A program made the position numbers and the translations under genes. Positions 26,665 to 36,109 of a stretch of DNA of 64,000 nucleotides are shown here, piece after piece. The notes beneath the pieces are model-generated. The model did no database searches and was not told where the DNA came from. It was given only the letters and a program-made list of their open reading frames with translations. This DNA comes from Singulisphaera sp. GP187 (GTDB lineage Bacteria; Planctomycetota; Phycisphaerae; Phycisphaerales; SM1A02). Every line of letters starts with the position of its first letter. Positions within the stretch are counted from its first letter, which is position 1. The stretch spans positions 26,334-90,333 of the forward strand of contig CAMBWI010000002.1 in assembly GCA_945871445.1 (NCBI GenBank). The letters are read 5' to 3'.

Positions 26665-27891
26665 ATGAAGACGACATATCGAGAAACCCAACTTCCCAAC
26701 GGTCTACGAATTGCGGCTGAATGCGCTTCTGATGCAGCAAGCGCAGCTGTTGGGATGTTTGTTCGTACGGGCGCGCGTGACGAACCACGCGAATTGATGG
26801 GTGTGAGTCACTATCTCGAACACATGATGTTTAAGGGATCAAAGGATCGACCTGCCGGCGAAGTGAATGAAGCGTTCGATCGAATTGGCGCTAGAAACAA
26901 CGCCTTTACATCACACGAAATGACAGCGTATCACGCCCATGTCTTGCCTGATTATTTTGGGCAATCATTTTCACTTGTCGCAGACCTGTTGCGCCCAGCG
27001 TTGCGTGTGGATGATTTCAACCAAGAGAAGAACGTGATTCTTGAAGAAATTGCGATGTATGAAGACAACCCGTTTTGGGTTGTGTATGAGCGTGCCCTTG
27101 AGTGTTATTTTCAAGAACACCCACTCAGCTTCCGCGTTCTTGGAACAAAGGAATCTGTAAGCGCCTTGACACGCGATCAAATGCACGAATATTTTTCCCA
27201 GCGATACTCACCATCAAACACCATTCTTGTTGCTGCTGGAAATATTGACTTTGACGCACTTGTAGAACAAGCAAAGGTTGAAACGGCAGGTTGGATATCA
27301 CACGGGATCGCGCGAACATATCCACCACTGCTCCCGCACCACGCATCTTTCACAATAGAAAACGAAAAAGCAACGCGCGGCTATATGGTTCTCATTTGGC
27401 CAGCACCACACCAATCAGATCCCACGCGATATGCGGCCATGTTGTGCGCACAAATTATTGGTGATTCCGAAGGCTCTCGTTTGTATTGGTCTTTGGTTGA
27501 AACCGGAATCGCAGTGCACGCGTCGGTTGGTTATCAGGGTCGCGACGGAGTAGGTGAGTTTGTTGGGTCTGTGGTTTGTGCAACAGAAGATCTTGACGAG
27601 GCAGAGTCGATTTTCAAAGAGGAGTGCAAAAAGTTGAGCGCTTCACTCACCGAGGATGATCTCGTTCGAGCCCGTCAAAAAATCGCAACCGCCGTTGCGG
27701 TCGCGGGCGAGAGCCCATCTGGAAGAATGCAACGACTTGGCACCATGTTGGCTTCGCTTGGAACCTTCAACCCACTCGAAGCAGAACTTGACCGAATCAA
27801 CGCACTGACACTTGAAGATTTAAGAGTGTTGCTGAAGCAATATCCATTTGACCCCTATGTTGTTGGTCGAGTTGTTCCACCAAAAAAGTAG
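26665..27891 (+). CDS. M16-family zinc peptidase (processing-peptidase-like)
   Basis: The inverted zinc motif HxxEH is present (SHYLEHMMFKG), with the distal glutamate in NVILEEIAMYEDNP. The C-terminal domain carries the second-lobe pattern. At 408 residues this is the single-chain bacterial form, which usually works as a dimer. The start is ATG 26665. A second M16 gene without the zinc motif is at 37390-38637. The two might form a hetero-pair as in mitochondrial processing peptidases, but they lie 10 kb apart, so this is a guess. Confidence 0.93.
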   Translation: MKTTYRETQLPNGLRIAAECASDAASAAVGMFVRTGARDEPRELMGVSHYLEHMMFKGSKDRPAGEVNEAFDRIGARNNAFTSHEMTAYHAHVLPDYFGQSFSLVADLLRPALRVDDFNQEKNVILEEIAMYEDNPFWVVYERALECYFQEHPLSFRVLGTKESVSALTRDQMHEYFSQRYSPSNTILVAAGNIDFDALVEQAKVETAGWISHGIARTYPPLLPHHASFTIENEKATRGYMVLIWPAPHQSDPTRYAAMLCAQIIGDSEGSRLYWSLVETGIAVHASVGYQGRDGVGEFVGSVVCATEDLDEAESIFKEECKKLSASLTEDDLVRARQKIATAVAVAGESPSGRMQRLGTMLASLGTFNPLEAELDRINALTLEDLRVLLKQYPFDPYVVGRVVPPKK

Positions 27892-27943
27892 GGTTGAAAT
27901 AACAAACCAAGCAGCGACTCACTGGTTTGCGAACAAAAAGTAT

Positions 27944-28285
27944 TTATAGAAGCCGAAGTCCAGCTTCCCAATGATCGATTCGACCATCATTATCTCGAAT
28001 GGCGCGACACCAAGAGATAACGGCAGCGCGATCAAACGAAACAGTCCCCGCCTCGAATACCGCTCGTCCGGTCATTCCTTCGGGCAATATTGTCTTAGAA
28101 CTTATTCGAAGCCCACTTTCGCTGAGATCAAGGCCGTCATAACTCACGGATTTGTTGGGGTTATGGTGCCAAGTGACCACAACAGAACAAGAGATCGTTT
28201 TTCTCCCACCATCTCTTCGCTCTTCGGCGAGCGCAAGTTCCGCCGCACGGCGCATTGCTGTTCGAATTGATTGGCTTAAATCCAT
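27944..28285 (-). CDS. PilZ-like c-di-GMP-binding domain protein
   Basis: The 113-residue protein contains YDGLDLSESGLRISS, matching the PilZ DxSxxGxxx core. An upstream arginine-containing EERRDGGRKTIS could supply the RxxxR half. The C-terminal GLRLL strand is in place. PilZ domains bind c-di-GMP and alter partner activity. The nearby diguanylate cyclase supports this. It is monocistronic, with a 125-base gap to lipA that holds no other ORF I can support. Confidence 0.7.
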   Translation of the reverse strand: MDLSQSIRTAMRRAAELALAEERRDGGRKTISCSVVVTWHHNPNKSVSYDGLDLSESGLRISSKTILPEGMTGRAVFEAGTVSFDRAAVISWCRAIRDNDGRIDHWEAGLRLL

Positions 28286-28410
28286 TTTCTGTTCCTTCGG
28301 TTCCTTTCGGCCTACCCAACAAAGTATGTAATTCGATCAATTACAAAGCAAGAAAAACCGCTTCGATTTATAACAATCGTCGATTTATCAACAAAATAGA
28401 GCAAGGATAC

Positions 28411-29454
28411 TCAAGATAAAATACGGCGCAATTGGATGGCTTGTTCGTCGGCGTGATATGAACTTCTTACAAGCGGACCGCTTTCACAGACACGAAAACC
28501 TCTCGAAAGAGCCTCCGCCTTGAACACCACAAACGTGTCTGGGTGAACCCAACGATCAATAGGAAGGTGATTTCTGGTTGGCTGAAGGTACTGCCCAATG
28601 GTCAGAACATCAGCCCTTGATGCGCTTTGAATGTCATCAAGAATTTCAAGAACCTCATCATCTCGCTCGCCGATACCAACCATAATCCCAGTCTTTGTCA
28701 CCAACCCACTCGCCTTGAATTCCGCCAAGACATCGAGGCTTCGTTCGTATTTTGCTTGAGGCCTAACCGCGGGATGCATCCGCCGCACAGTTTCCATGTT
28801 GTGACTGATGATTTCTGGCTTTGCATCACACACAATACGGATTGCATTTTTGTCTCCACAAAAATCACCTACAAGCACCTCAACACTCATCTCTGGGCAA
28901 GCCTCGTGGACACGGTGAATTGTTTCTGCCCAAATCGCAGCTCCTCCATCAGAAAGTTCATCACGATTTACGCTTGTGATCACAACATGCTTGAGCTTCA
29001 TAAGTCGAAGACTCTCCGCGACACGACGAGGCTCATCCCGATCAAGTTGTGCGGGGCGACCAGTTTTCACATTGCAGAATCCACACGATCGAGTGCACGT
29101 ATCACCCAAGATCATAATTGTTGCGGAACCACGACTCCAACACTCACCCATGTTGGGGCAACTCGCTTCCTGACAAACAGTGTGTAGTTTGTTTTCGTCA
29201 ATAATTTTTTTCAGTCGGATGTATCCATCGCCACCAGGCATCTTCGCACGCAACCAATCTGGTTTTCTGCGTATCCCCAGCTGTTGAATAGCAGAATCTC
29301 CCTCGCCTGCCGTTCTGTTATTCAAGATGCGATCGGTCAAGCTGAGGGTTGCCGATCCAACAAAACGCAACGTATCCCCACCAAGAGGGCGGGGGTGTCG
29401 CGCCACCACACAAGCGGCGGTTTCGTTGGAACCAAGAACGGGACGATCTGACAT
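28411..29454 (-). CDS. lipA: Lipoyl synthase LipA
   Basis: LipA inserts sulfur atoms at C6 and C8 of protein-bound octanoyl groups. Both iron-sulfur clusters are represented: the auxiliary motif CQEASCPNMGEC, the radical-SAM motif CTRSCGFC, and the C-terminal serine ligand in VRSSYHADEQ. The first 55 or so residues before the family core lack recognisable homology, so the true start could be downstream of 29454. It is followed 3' by a large gap, and preceded 9 bases upstream by the lipoprotein gene at 29464. Confidence 0.96.
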   Translation of the reverse strand: MSDRPVLGSNETAACVVARHPRPLGGDTLRFVGSATLSLTDRILNNRTAGEGDSAIQQLGIRRKPDWLRAKMPGGDGYIRLKKIIDENKLHTVCQEASCPNMGECWSRGSATIMILGDTCTRSCGFCNVKTGRPAQLDRDEPRRVAESLRLMKLKHVVITSVNRDELSDGGAAIWAETIHRVHEACPEMSVEVLVGDFCGDKNAIRIVCDAKPEIISHNMETVRRMHPAVRPQAKYERSLDVLAEFKASGLVTKTGIMVGIGERDDEVLEILDDIQSASRADVLTIGQYLQPTRNHLPIDRWVHPDTFVVFKAEALSRGFRVCESGPLVRSSYHADEQAIQLRRILS

Positions 29455-29463
29455 AATTGAATT

Positions 29464-30285
29464 CTAGGGGGCTTTCGGTTCAATTCCACCCAAATCTTTT
29501 GGTGGAAGAACCACTGGTGGCGGAACGATAAAAATCCTGTCGGGGATTAAGACAATACTTTTGTCATCATCAGAAGTGATAACCACATTTTTTTCCACCA
29601 CACCAAAGGTCCCCAAAGAAAACGGGACACCATCCAAACCACCAGTCTTGATCCCACTCACTTTATTCCAACTCCACCTTCCATCTTCAACAATCCCATC
29701 CCACCAAATTCGCATACGGCCATCACTCAAAAACAAAACAAATTCAGCACGAAGAAAACCAACACTTGATTTTTCTTGGTCAACTCTCCATTTTCCAAAG
29801 AGTTCAGAGGCGGTGTGATCTATCGGCAAAGCTTTCCGCACCCCCCCAACAGGCGGTGCCTTTTTATTTTTCTGATCACGACTAGGCATTGATGTTCGTC
29901 GTGGTTGGTTTTGGGAATCAGAGACACCATCCAAATTTCCTTTCGGTGGATTGCTTTTTGATGGATCGGTCGCCGCGCCTTGTCTAACACCACCCTGTTC
30001 TGCCACCCCATCCTCTGTGGGTGATGTTTGTGCGACACCACTCTCGCTCAACCTCACCCTGGAATTTGATGTTGGCATACGCGCGGAAGGATCTGATGCG
30101 CCGTACAACACAACAACAACATCATCTTCGTGTTGAATTGTTGTTTCAACTATTGGCGCCGGCTCTGGGCTTGGGATTTCGTCTATGTCTTTCGGCGAGG
30201 TATTACACCCAACACATCCAACAAAAATTACGCCCACAAAAACGGTGTGTCGCCCCCAAAGAATCGTTTGTGAAAAGTATTTCAT
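29464..30285 (-). CDS. Lipoprotein of unknown function
   Basis: A signal peptide ends in a lipobox (FVGCVGC followed by N), so it is probably lipidated by Lgt. A low-complexity Pro/Ser/Gly region runs to about residue 150. The C-terminal part (LFGKWRVDQEKSS, then LSDGRMRIWWDGIVEDGRW) resembles a beta-barrel type module in which a response curve of Trp/Gly residues repeats. I cannot name the family. It is co-directional with lipA, 9 bases upstream. Confidence 0.7.
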   Translation of the reverse strand: MKYFSQTILWGRHTVFVGVIFVGCVGCNTSPKDIDEIPSPEPAPIVETTIQHEDDVVVVLYGASDPSARMPTSNSRVRLSESGVAQTSPTEDGVAEQGGVRQGAATDPSKSNPPKGNLDGVSDSQNQPRRTSMPSRDQKNKKAPPVGGVRKALPIDHTASELFGKWRVDQEKSSVGFLRAEFVLFLSDGRMRIWWDGIVEDGRWSWNKVSGIKTGGLDGVPFSLGTFGVVEKNVVITSDDDKSIVLIPDRIFIVPPPVVLPPKDLGGIEPKAP

Positions 30286-30336
30286 TGATTCAAAGATTCC
30301 ATATCAACATCCGAACAAATCCCAATCGACAGAATC

Positions 30337-32178
30337 TTACATGGTTGGTGGAAGGGGAATTGACAATCGTTCCGAGAGCGCCCGCAGAAGTAAATACTCA
30401 CGGTCTGTCGTGATATTGTCTGTTGCAACACAAACAAGAGCAGCTTGAAGAAAGATTCCCGCAGCAGATGGGCGAAGGGTTTCCAGCTGATCCATATCCT
30501 TTGCCAAGCAATCAAGCGAACACTCTTCTTGGGGCGGGATGGTTGTTGTTTGAAGGCCCGCAATACCCAAAGCTTTCTCAAATGATCCTTGAGCCACATT
30601 CCTATCGTCCGATCCTTGAAGCGCAATAACGCCCAAAGTTCGCTGAGCACTCGCGACGACACCCGAGATACTCGCACCACGAGTTCGCGCAACCTTTTCT
30701 CCACGATTTGACATTGGTAACTCAACGCGCATGCGAAGTATCTGCATTACAACCCACTCAAAGAGATCGATGGATCTATCACACCGAACAGATTCCGAAA
30801 GAGTCTTTCGGAAAATCTTGTATGTGTCTATTTGTCCAAATACAAGTGTTGCACAAGCCACATCGATCAAAGCGAGACGTTGTTGCAAATTCATTTGTCG
30901 AACGAATTTTTCGAATCCACTCACAGCGTTTTCGATTTGTGGAATACTTTTGGAGATGATTCCAATTTGCGCTCTCGCCTTAACTTGATTTTGCGACAGT
31001 GTCATCGCAAGAACAATTGCTTGTGCTCCAATTGGATCGTGAGCAGCAGAGTGCATCGATTCTTCACACCCAGAAAAATCCGAATGAACGCGCACAAGGT
31101 TTTCTGCTGGGACAGATCCAACAGCTGCAAATTGAGCCACAAGATTGTTTGTGATTGGGTTTGCGCGCCCACCCCTCTGCTCTTGAGCACCAATTGATGG
31201 CGGTGTGTTCGAAGGGATTTGACCCGTCGATTCTGGAAGCACTCCACCCGCAATCGCCTCTATTCTCTTGATTCTTTCTGCAATAGGGGGATGAGAAGCA
31301 AACAGAGTGTTGATCCCCTGTGAAAAAAGCATGTGGTTGAATTGACTCGCCTCTGCGTGCTGCATTATTCCAGATGCTTGCGCACCAATCTTGCGAAGAG
31401 CACCACCAATTCCCGCAGGGTTTCTGGTGTATTGCACGGCGCTCGCGTCAGCAAGAAATTCACGCTGTCGGCTGATAGCGGCTTGCATAAGTCTTCCAAA
31501 GAAAGTGCCAACACATCCAATCACAATCAAGCCAAGTCCAAAGAGTGCTATTGCAGCAGTTGACTTCCCATCCGACTTTCTTGTTCTTGGTCCATGCATC
31601 GTTGATCGGAGAATGAAATATCCCACATACCCAATTGCCATCAACCCGAAGATCGCAGCAATAGCACGCATGTTGATGCGCATATCTCCATGGAAAATGT
31701 GGCTGAATTCGTGCGCCATAACTCCCTGAAGTTCGTCGCGAGTTAATGATTCAACCGCTCCACGGGATACACCAATAACAGCGTCTTGCGGAGTTTTCCC
31801 AGCAGCAAATGCGTTGATGGAAACTTCATCCAAAATAAAGACCGGAGGAATTGGCATCCCGCTTGCGATCGCCATCTCCTCGACAATGTTTAAAATTTTG
31901 CGTTCGTGTGTGCCTTGTGATGCGGGGTCAATTCGAATTCCACCGAGCGATTCAGCCACAAGCGAGCCACTCGAACTAATTGTGCACAACTTAAAAACAA
32001 ATGGAATTCCAACCATCAAAAGGCCAATTAAAATCGCCGCAGGAACAGCATTGGGCATAAACAAAGCCGTCAATAACGCAATAGAGAGCGTTATTCCAAT
32101 GACACCAAACACAAAGAGAAAAACAAGCCAGCCAGTTCGACTTTGAGCGCGATCTTGATGTTCAAAGAAATTCGCCAC
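30337..32178 (-). CDS. M48-family membrane zinc metalloprotease (HtpX-like)
   Basis: Two N-terminal transmembrane helices (LVFLFVFGVIGITLSIALLT and the next) precede the zinc motif HEFSH in VMAHEFSHIFHGD. A third ligand, glutamate, is likely in REFLADASAV. More helices lie around residues 175-235. The C-terminal 270 residues are an extra soluble part not seen in E. coli HtpX. The start is GTG 32178. The LemA gene is 8 bases upstream, a pairing common in bacteria. HtpX-type enzymes degrade misfolded membrane proteins. Confidence 0.88.
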   Translation of the reverse strand: MANFFEHQDRAQSRTGWLVFLFVFGVIGITLSIALLTALFMPNAVPAAILIGLLMVGIPFVFKLCTISSSGSLVAESLGGIRIDPASQGTHERKILNIVEEMAIASGMPIPPVFILDEVSINAFAAGKTPQDAVIGVSRGAVESLTRDELQGVMAHEFSHIFHGDMRINMRAIAAIFGLMAIGYVGYFILRSTMHGPRTRKSDGKSTAAIALFGLGLIVIGCVGTFFGRLMQAAISRQREFLADASAVQYTRNPAGIGGALRKIGAQASGIMQHAEASQFNHMLFSQGINTLFASHPPIAERIKRIEAIAGGVLPESTGQIPSNTPPSIGAQEQRGGRANPITNNLVAQFAAVGSVPAENLVRVHSDFSGCEESMHSAAHDPIGAQAIVLAMTLSQNQVKARAQIGIISKSIPQIENAVSGFEKFVRQMNLQQRLALIDVACATLVFGQIDTYKIFRKTLSESVRCDRSIDLFEWVVMQILRMRVELPMSNRGEKVARTRGASISGVVASAQRTLGVIALQGSDDRNVAQGSFEKALGIAGLQTTTIPPQEECSLDCLAKDMDQLETLRPSAAGIFLQAALVCVATDNITTDREYLLLRALSERLSIPLPPTM

Positions 32179-32186
32179 GTTTGGAA

Positions 32187-32774
32187 TCAGAATTTCACTT
32201 CTGGAAGTACACGATCTGCATCGTTTGCCTCAAAAAGTGTGAGTTGTGAAAACCCCAAGAGTGCGGCGACAAAATTTGATGGGAACACCGCAATGTTTGT
32301 GTTGAACACCATGACCGCATCGTTGTATGCCTGCCTCGAAAACGCAATTCTGTTTTCGGTTGATGTCAGTTCTTCTTGAAGTCCAAGAACATTCGTGCTT
32401 GCTTTCAGGTCGGGGTAGTTTTCGATCGAAACACGAAGACTCATCAACAATTGATCAAGTTGTCCGCTTGCTCCGGCGACGCTTTGAATCGCAAGTGCAT
32501 TTCGTGGATTTGCACCAAGAGATTGAAGGCCAGCAACCGCAGAATTGCGAGCGGCGATGACGGCCTCAAGAGTTTGTCGTTCGTGCGCCATATATCCCCT
32601 GACCGCTTCAACGAGATTTGGGATCAGATCGCATCTTCGTTTCAGTTGCACATCAATTTGACTCAATCCATTTTCCGCACGAACGCGCCCGCGAACGAGA
32701 CGGTTATAAATAGCAATCCCCCAAATCAACGGGATGAGCAACACAACAAGAACAGAAACAAAGATAGGCACCAT
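32187..32774 (-). CDS. lemA: LemA-family membrane protein
   Basis: An N-terminal helix (VPIFVSVLVVLLIPLIWGI) is followed by the typical YNRLVRGRVRAENGLSQIDVQLKRR and DLIPNLVEAVRGY blocks, the latter being the family hallmark. The 195-residue length fits. LemA proteins are of unclear function. They are often encoded beside M48 proteases, as here. The divergent helicase start lies only 36 bases away. Confidence 0.93.
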   Translation of the reverse strand: MVPIFVSVLVVLLIPLIWGIAIYNRLVRGRVRAENGLSQIDVQLKRRCDLIPNLVEAVRGYMAHERQTLEAVIAARNSAVAGLQSLGANPRNALAIQSVAGASGQLDQLLMSLRVSIENYPDLKASTNVLGLQEELTSTENRIAFSRQAYNDAVMVFNTNIAVFPSNFVAALLGFSQLTLFEANDADRVLPEVKF

Positions 32775-32810
32775 GCCGAAAGAATACGGTCACACTACTC
32801 TTGTGTTGAA

Positions 32811-34217
32811 GTGACCGAAGACACTAAAGAACCATCCGTTCCCACGCACATCCTTGAGAACTTGAATCGCCTGGGATTTGGCGAACCCACCGAGATTCAG
32901 TCTGTGATGCGCGATCCAATCTTGTTGGGGAAGGATGTTCTTGCTCTTGCTCCAACTGGAACTGGAAAGACCCTCGGATTTGGCATTCCTCTTATTGGAA
33001 ACCTGTTGAACAACCCACCCAAAGGGAAGCGAGGCCCCGGCGGTGTGCGATTTGTCGAATCTTTCGATCGACTTCGTGCAGTTGTTGTTTCGCCAACTCG
33101 GGAACTCGCCCAACAAGTCGCACTGGATCTTTCTGTCGTTGTGAAAGGTGCCGTCTTGAAAATTGGTGCTGTGTATGGGAAAAGTCCTGCCGCCCCACAA
33201 CGAGAAATGGTTCGAGGCGGGTTGGACATTCTTGTTGGAACCCCCGGTCGATTGCGCGAGTTCTTTGATGAGGGCTCACTCTCATTTTCGAACGTTCAAA
33301 CATTCGTTATAGACGAAGCGGATCGAATGGCGGACATGGGATTTCTTCCACAGATCGAACAACTTCTGAGTGCGATCCCCGCAAAGCGACAAGTGATTTG
33401 CTTGAGTGCAACCCTGCCATACTCAATTGAATCACGCGTGCTTTCACTTCTGCGTGATCCAGTCAAAGTTGAAGTTGGTACACGCAACTCTCCGATTAAT
33501 CGCAAAAACGCTCGCTGCGATGTTGCGGATGATGACAAGGTTGCACTTCTCCTCGCATTGATCCGCGAGAAGAAACTTCGTGGCATTGTGGTTTACACCC
33601 GTACTCGGCGCCGCGCTGGTTGGGTTGCAGAAGCACTTCGACGAAATGACATAACAGTTGGTTTACTGCACGGAGATCGCTCACAGCGATGCAGAAATGA
33701 AGCACTTTCCGCCTTTTCTGATGGAAAGGTCGAGTGTCTTGTCGCCACCGATGTCGCCTCACGCGGATTGCATGTGCCACGAATTCGCACAGTCATAAAT
33801 TACGATGTGCCATTAATGCCAGAAGATTTTGTCCACCGAGTTGGGCGTGCGGGTCACGGAGGCGGTGCGGCGGAAAGCTTTACATTTGTTGATCAGCTCG
33901 AGGCAACCGCTTGGACCCGAGTTGTGGAACTTGTCGGTGAGGAAATTCAATCGATTCCTCTTCCAACATTCCCATCATCAAACCGCCGTTCAGTTGTTCG
34001 AAAACCAACCACAGTCATAAAGCGCTCGCCAATCAAACTGAAATTCGATTTGCCGCCAACGCCCAAACCAAATCGAAAAAAGAAACTTTTTCCACTTACT
34101 GGAAAGGATTCGTTTTCCAGCAAGACGAGAATGAAGCGTTTGCGTTCTACGCCTATTAGCCGCGATACAAAACCCGGAGGCGGCATTCGTCGCCCTGGAC
34201 CAAAGTCTTCGGGATGA
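32811..34217 (+). CDS. DEAD-box RNA helicase
   Basis: All major helicase motifs are visible: Q-motif (FGEPTEIQSV), motif I (APTGTGKT), Ia (VVSPTRELAQQ), II (IDEADRM), III (LSATLP), and the C-terminal motifs including YTRTRRRAGWVAEAL, HGDRSQRCRNEAL, TDVASRGLH and HRVGRAGHGG. Motif II reads DEAD. The tail (about 60 residues) is very basic, with repeated Pro/Lys/Arg. I chose GTG 32811 (468 residues), because the frame upstream is merely antisense to lemA. Likely roles are ribosome assembly or RNA decay. It overlaps the following gene by 4 bases (ATGA). Confidence 0.92.
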   Translation: MTEDTKEPSVPTHILENLNRLGFGEPTEIQSVMRDPILLGKDVLALAPTGTGKTLGFGIPLIGNLLNNPPKGKRGPGGVRFVESFDRLRAVVVSPTRELAQQVALDLSVVVKGAVLKIGAVYGKSPAAPQREMVRGGLDILVGTPGRLREFFDEGSLSFSNVQTFVIDEADRMADMGFLPQIEQLLSAIPAKRQVICLSATLPYSIESRVLSLLRDPVKVEVGTRNSPINRKNARCDVADDDKVALLLALIREKKLRGIVVYTRTRRRAGWVAEALRRNDITVGLLHGDRSQRCRNEALSAFSDGKVECLVATDVASRGLHVPRIRTVINYDVPLMPEDFVHRVGRAGHGGGAAESFTFVDQLEATAWTRVVELVGEEIQSIPLPTFPSSNRRSVVRKPTTVIKRSPIKLKFDLPPTPKPNRKKKLFPLTGKDSFSSKTRMKRLRSTPISRDTKPGGGIRRPGPKSSG

Positions 34218-34807
34218 AATTTTTTCACGGTCCATACATTCTTGGGCTTGCATTGATCTTGGGAGTGATGACCACAGCACTATGTACTCTCCTCTTTCTT
34301 TCGCTGGTGTTAAATCCAAGATCGATTCAAAATGACATTATTGTCCGTGGTGGGACGAGTGTTTGGCTGGTGAGTGGCTCTGATGCCACCGGTCTTTCTT
34401 GGAGAACCGCAGAGCAAACCACTAATCTTCAAGTACCAAGCCTCGATCTTGATGCAAACAAGGGTCAGTGGAGTGATGGCGTTTCAGATGGGTGGTGTGA
34501 GTTGTTGCCGGCTCCAACACGAAGCGGCGCACTTGCAGTTGGCTGGCCATTTCCTTGGATAATTTGGCGGTTTTCAAACGAAAAGATTGGCGAGTGGTTC
34601 CCAAGACCACTCGACAACACAGATCAGGTTGTAGAGATTGCGGCTGCGACAAAACGCATTTTTGATGGTGGTCACATCACAATGAATTCTGCAACATCGC
34701 TCGTTGCTGTGGCGGTTATTCTGACATTATCAACACTTTGGTTGATTCTGATTCGAGTTGTGATTGCTTCTAGAAAGAAATCTAATTCGTCTGCAATATC
34801 GGAATGA
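34214..34807 (+). CDS. Membrane protein of unknown function
   Basis: Two hydrophobic segments bracket the 197 residues. One is near the N-terminus (LGLALILGVMTTALCTLLFLSLVL) and one near the C-terminus (TSLVAVAVILTLSTLWLILI). The region between them (about 115 residues) would be extracytoplasmic and contains several Trp. It begins in the helicase stop codon (ATGA). Its last 26 bases overlap the end of the convergent gene at 34782. I do not recognise the family. Confidence 0.7.
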   Translation: MKFFHGPYILGLALILGVMTTALCTLLFLSLVLNPRSIQNDIIVRGGTSVWLVSGSDATGLSWRTAEQTTNLQVPSLDLDANKGQWSDGVSDGWCELLPAPTRSGALAVGWPFPWIIWRFSNEKIGEWFPRPLDNTDQVVEIAAATKRIFDGGHITMNSATSLVAVAVILTLSTLWLILIRVVIASRKKSNSSAISE

Positions 34808-35051
34808 CCCAATAAACAAACAGATACATCGCCACGGCGAGCGATCCCATTGCGAGTGTCGATTTCAAATCAAACAAGAAAACACGCTTCCAGAATTGCT
34901 CAATAGAAGCGTCGTGAGTCGCTCGGTATGCGACCGAGATCCCTAAAATGAGAGGAACCATCAGAAGCCACCAGAAGTTTCCCAGAGATCCAGCGGGCTG
35001 CAGAAATGGGATCCAACCAAGAATAAGCATCAGATTGGTGGTGGGGATCAT
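34782..35051 (-). CDS. Small multi-pass membrane protein
   Basis: The chosen ATG at 35051 overlaps the upstream stop as ATGA. The 89-residue product has three hydrophobic segments (NLMLILGWIPFL, FWWLLMVPLILGISVAY, STLAMGSLAVAMYLFVYWVI). No family is recognised. It is translationally coupled to the gene at 35048. It overlaps the gene on the other strand at its 3' end by 26 bases. Confidence 0.65.
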   Translation of the reverse strand: MIPTTNLMLILGWIPFLQPAGSLGNFWWLLMVPLILGISVAYRATHDASIEQFWKRVFLFDLKSTLAMGSLAVAMYLFVYWVIPILQTN

Positions 35052-35527
35052 GACGCGCCACCTTCTTCGCCACGGTCGATTGGTCGGCGCTTGAGTGCGT
35101 CGAGCAGAACAACAATGTTCATAAGACCAGCGAGAGCGCAATACAGAGTTCCGATTTCGCTGGCAACGGTCACGGTTTTGAACGAACTTACGAGAGGAGC
35201 GGTGGCTCTGGGATTGGAAGGAGGAGATTCGATCAATTCGCCAACCTTTCCAGTCTTGAGAAGTGCGGAATTTGCCCAGTCAGCCGCGAAAGCAATTGGT
35301 CCACTGCCAGCCTGTGCGTAAAACCATAGCGGATCTTCGCGGCGATCAACACAATCAACACCACCAATCAACAGTCCAGATAGAAATAATCCCAACACTC
35401 CAGACATCGCCAAGAAACCGCGACGACGATGTCCGAGCATAATTTGACCTAATCCAGGGCAAATCCAAGTAAAAAAAGCTGCTCCCCAATTCAGTGGTTC
35501 ATCAAATTGGTTAGAGTCGTTTGTCAT
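35048..35527 (-). CDS. Membrane protein, TM2/DUF6677-like
   Basis: Two N-terminal helices carry a glycine-rich pattern (AAFFTWICPGLGQIMLGHRRRG and FLAMSGVLGLFLSGLLIGG) like the TM2-domain and DUF6677 group. A C-terminal helix follows (TLYCALAGLMNIVVLLDAL). The middle segment includes a WFYAQAGSGPIAF region. At 159 residues it has no catalytic motif that I can see. It shares a transcript with the small gene at 34782. Confidence 0.65.
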   Translation of the reverse strand: MTNDSNQFDEPLNWGAAFFTWICPGLGQIMLGHRRRGFLAMSGVLGLFLSGLLIGGVDCVDRREDPLWFYAQAGSGPIAFAADWANSALLKTGKVGELIESPPSNPRATAPLVSSFKTVTVASEIGTLYCALAGLMNIVVLLDALKRRPIDRGEEGGAS

Positions 35528-35589
35528 CGATGTCGAGTGAATGAAAGGAATAGAGTACCCTTGACGATGAATAGAAGGAGTTCGTCAAG

Positions 35590-36000
35590 ATGACCAAGAA
35601 AACACCAGCCGCTGCCAATTCGGGAGAACAACCACAAGATCAAAAAGAATCTGTGGTTGATCGCAGGCTTGGAGTGGATCGCCGCGATATAACCCCACCA
35701 AGCCCGTCAAATCTGGAACGCCGTCGTGGCCCCGGTCGTCGATTGACAGATTTTGTGAAGTCAGCCGAGGAAGGGGAGATGTCCCGCGAGCAATACACCT
35801 TCTTACTGGCAATTGATGTCTTTAAGAGAGTGAATCACAAGACATTTCCCAGCTGGACAGATGTCCTCGAAGTGATTCGTAAGTTGGGATACCGTAAGAC
35901 GATGCCATCAGAGCTGAATTTGGGTGACAAGAGCCAGGATTGGATTGAAAAACCAGATGCCGCAAGCGGTGTCAACAAGGCTTCTGCGGAAACCGAGTAA
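35590..36000 (+). CDS. Conserved protein with DRRxGxDRR motif
   Basis: The 136-residue soluble protein has an Arg-rich N-terminal part (VVDRRLGVDRRD, then ERRRGPGRR). An ordered helical part follows (SREQYTFLLAIDVFKRVNHKTFPSW, shown here in outline), ending with a GYRKTMPSEL segment. DRRxGxDRR-type motifs occur in several uncharacterised bacterial proteins, and the function is not known to me. A good ribosome site (GAAGGAG at 35574-35580) fits the ATG at 35590. The 109 bases to the ferredoxin stop are AT/G-rich with no ORF. Confidence 0.75.
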   Translation: MTKKTPAAANSGEQPQDQKESVVDRRLGVDRRDITPPSPSNLERRRGPGRRLTDFVKSAEEGEMSREQYTFLLAIDVFKRVNHKTFPSWTDVLEVIRKLGYRKTMPSELNLGDKSQDWIEKPDAASGVNKASAETE

Positions 36001-36109
36001 GCGATTCAGCCAAGGGTTTTGGGGTGCGTTGCGAGGGGGCGTTCTGACCACACAACCCGAAGTGTTTTGGGAGTGATTTTGGGTCAGTTTTTGGGGGGGA
36101 AAAAATTTT

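Noticed and set aside
27903..27929. Hairpin after the M16 peptidase gene (7-bp arms, 13-base loop)
   Set aside because: Arms are short, loop is long and no T-run follows; not convincing as a terminator.
32376..32810. Upstream extension of the DEAD-box helicase frame
   Set aside because: This part is the antisense of lemA; helicase similarity starts after GTG 32811.
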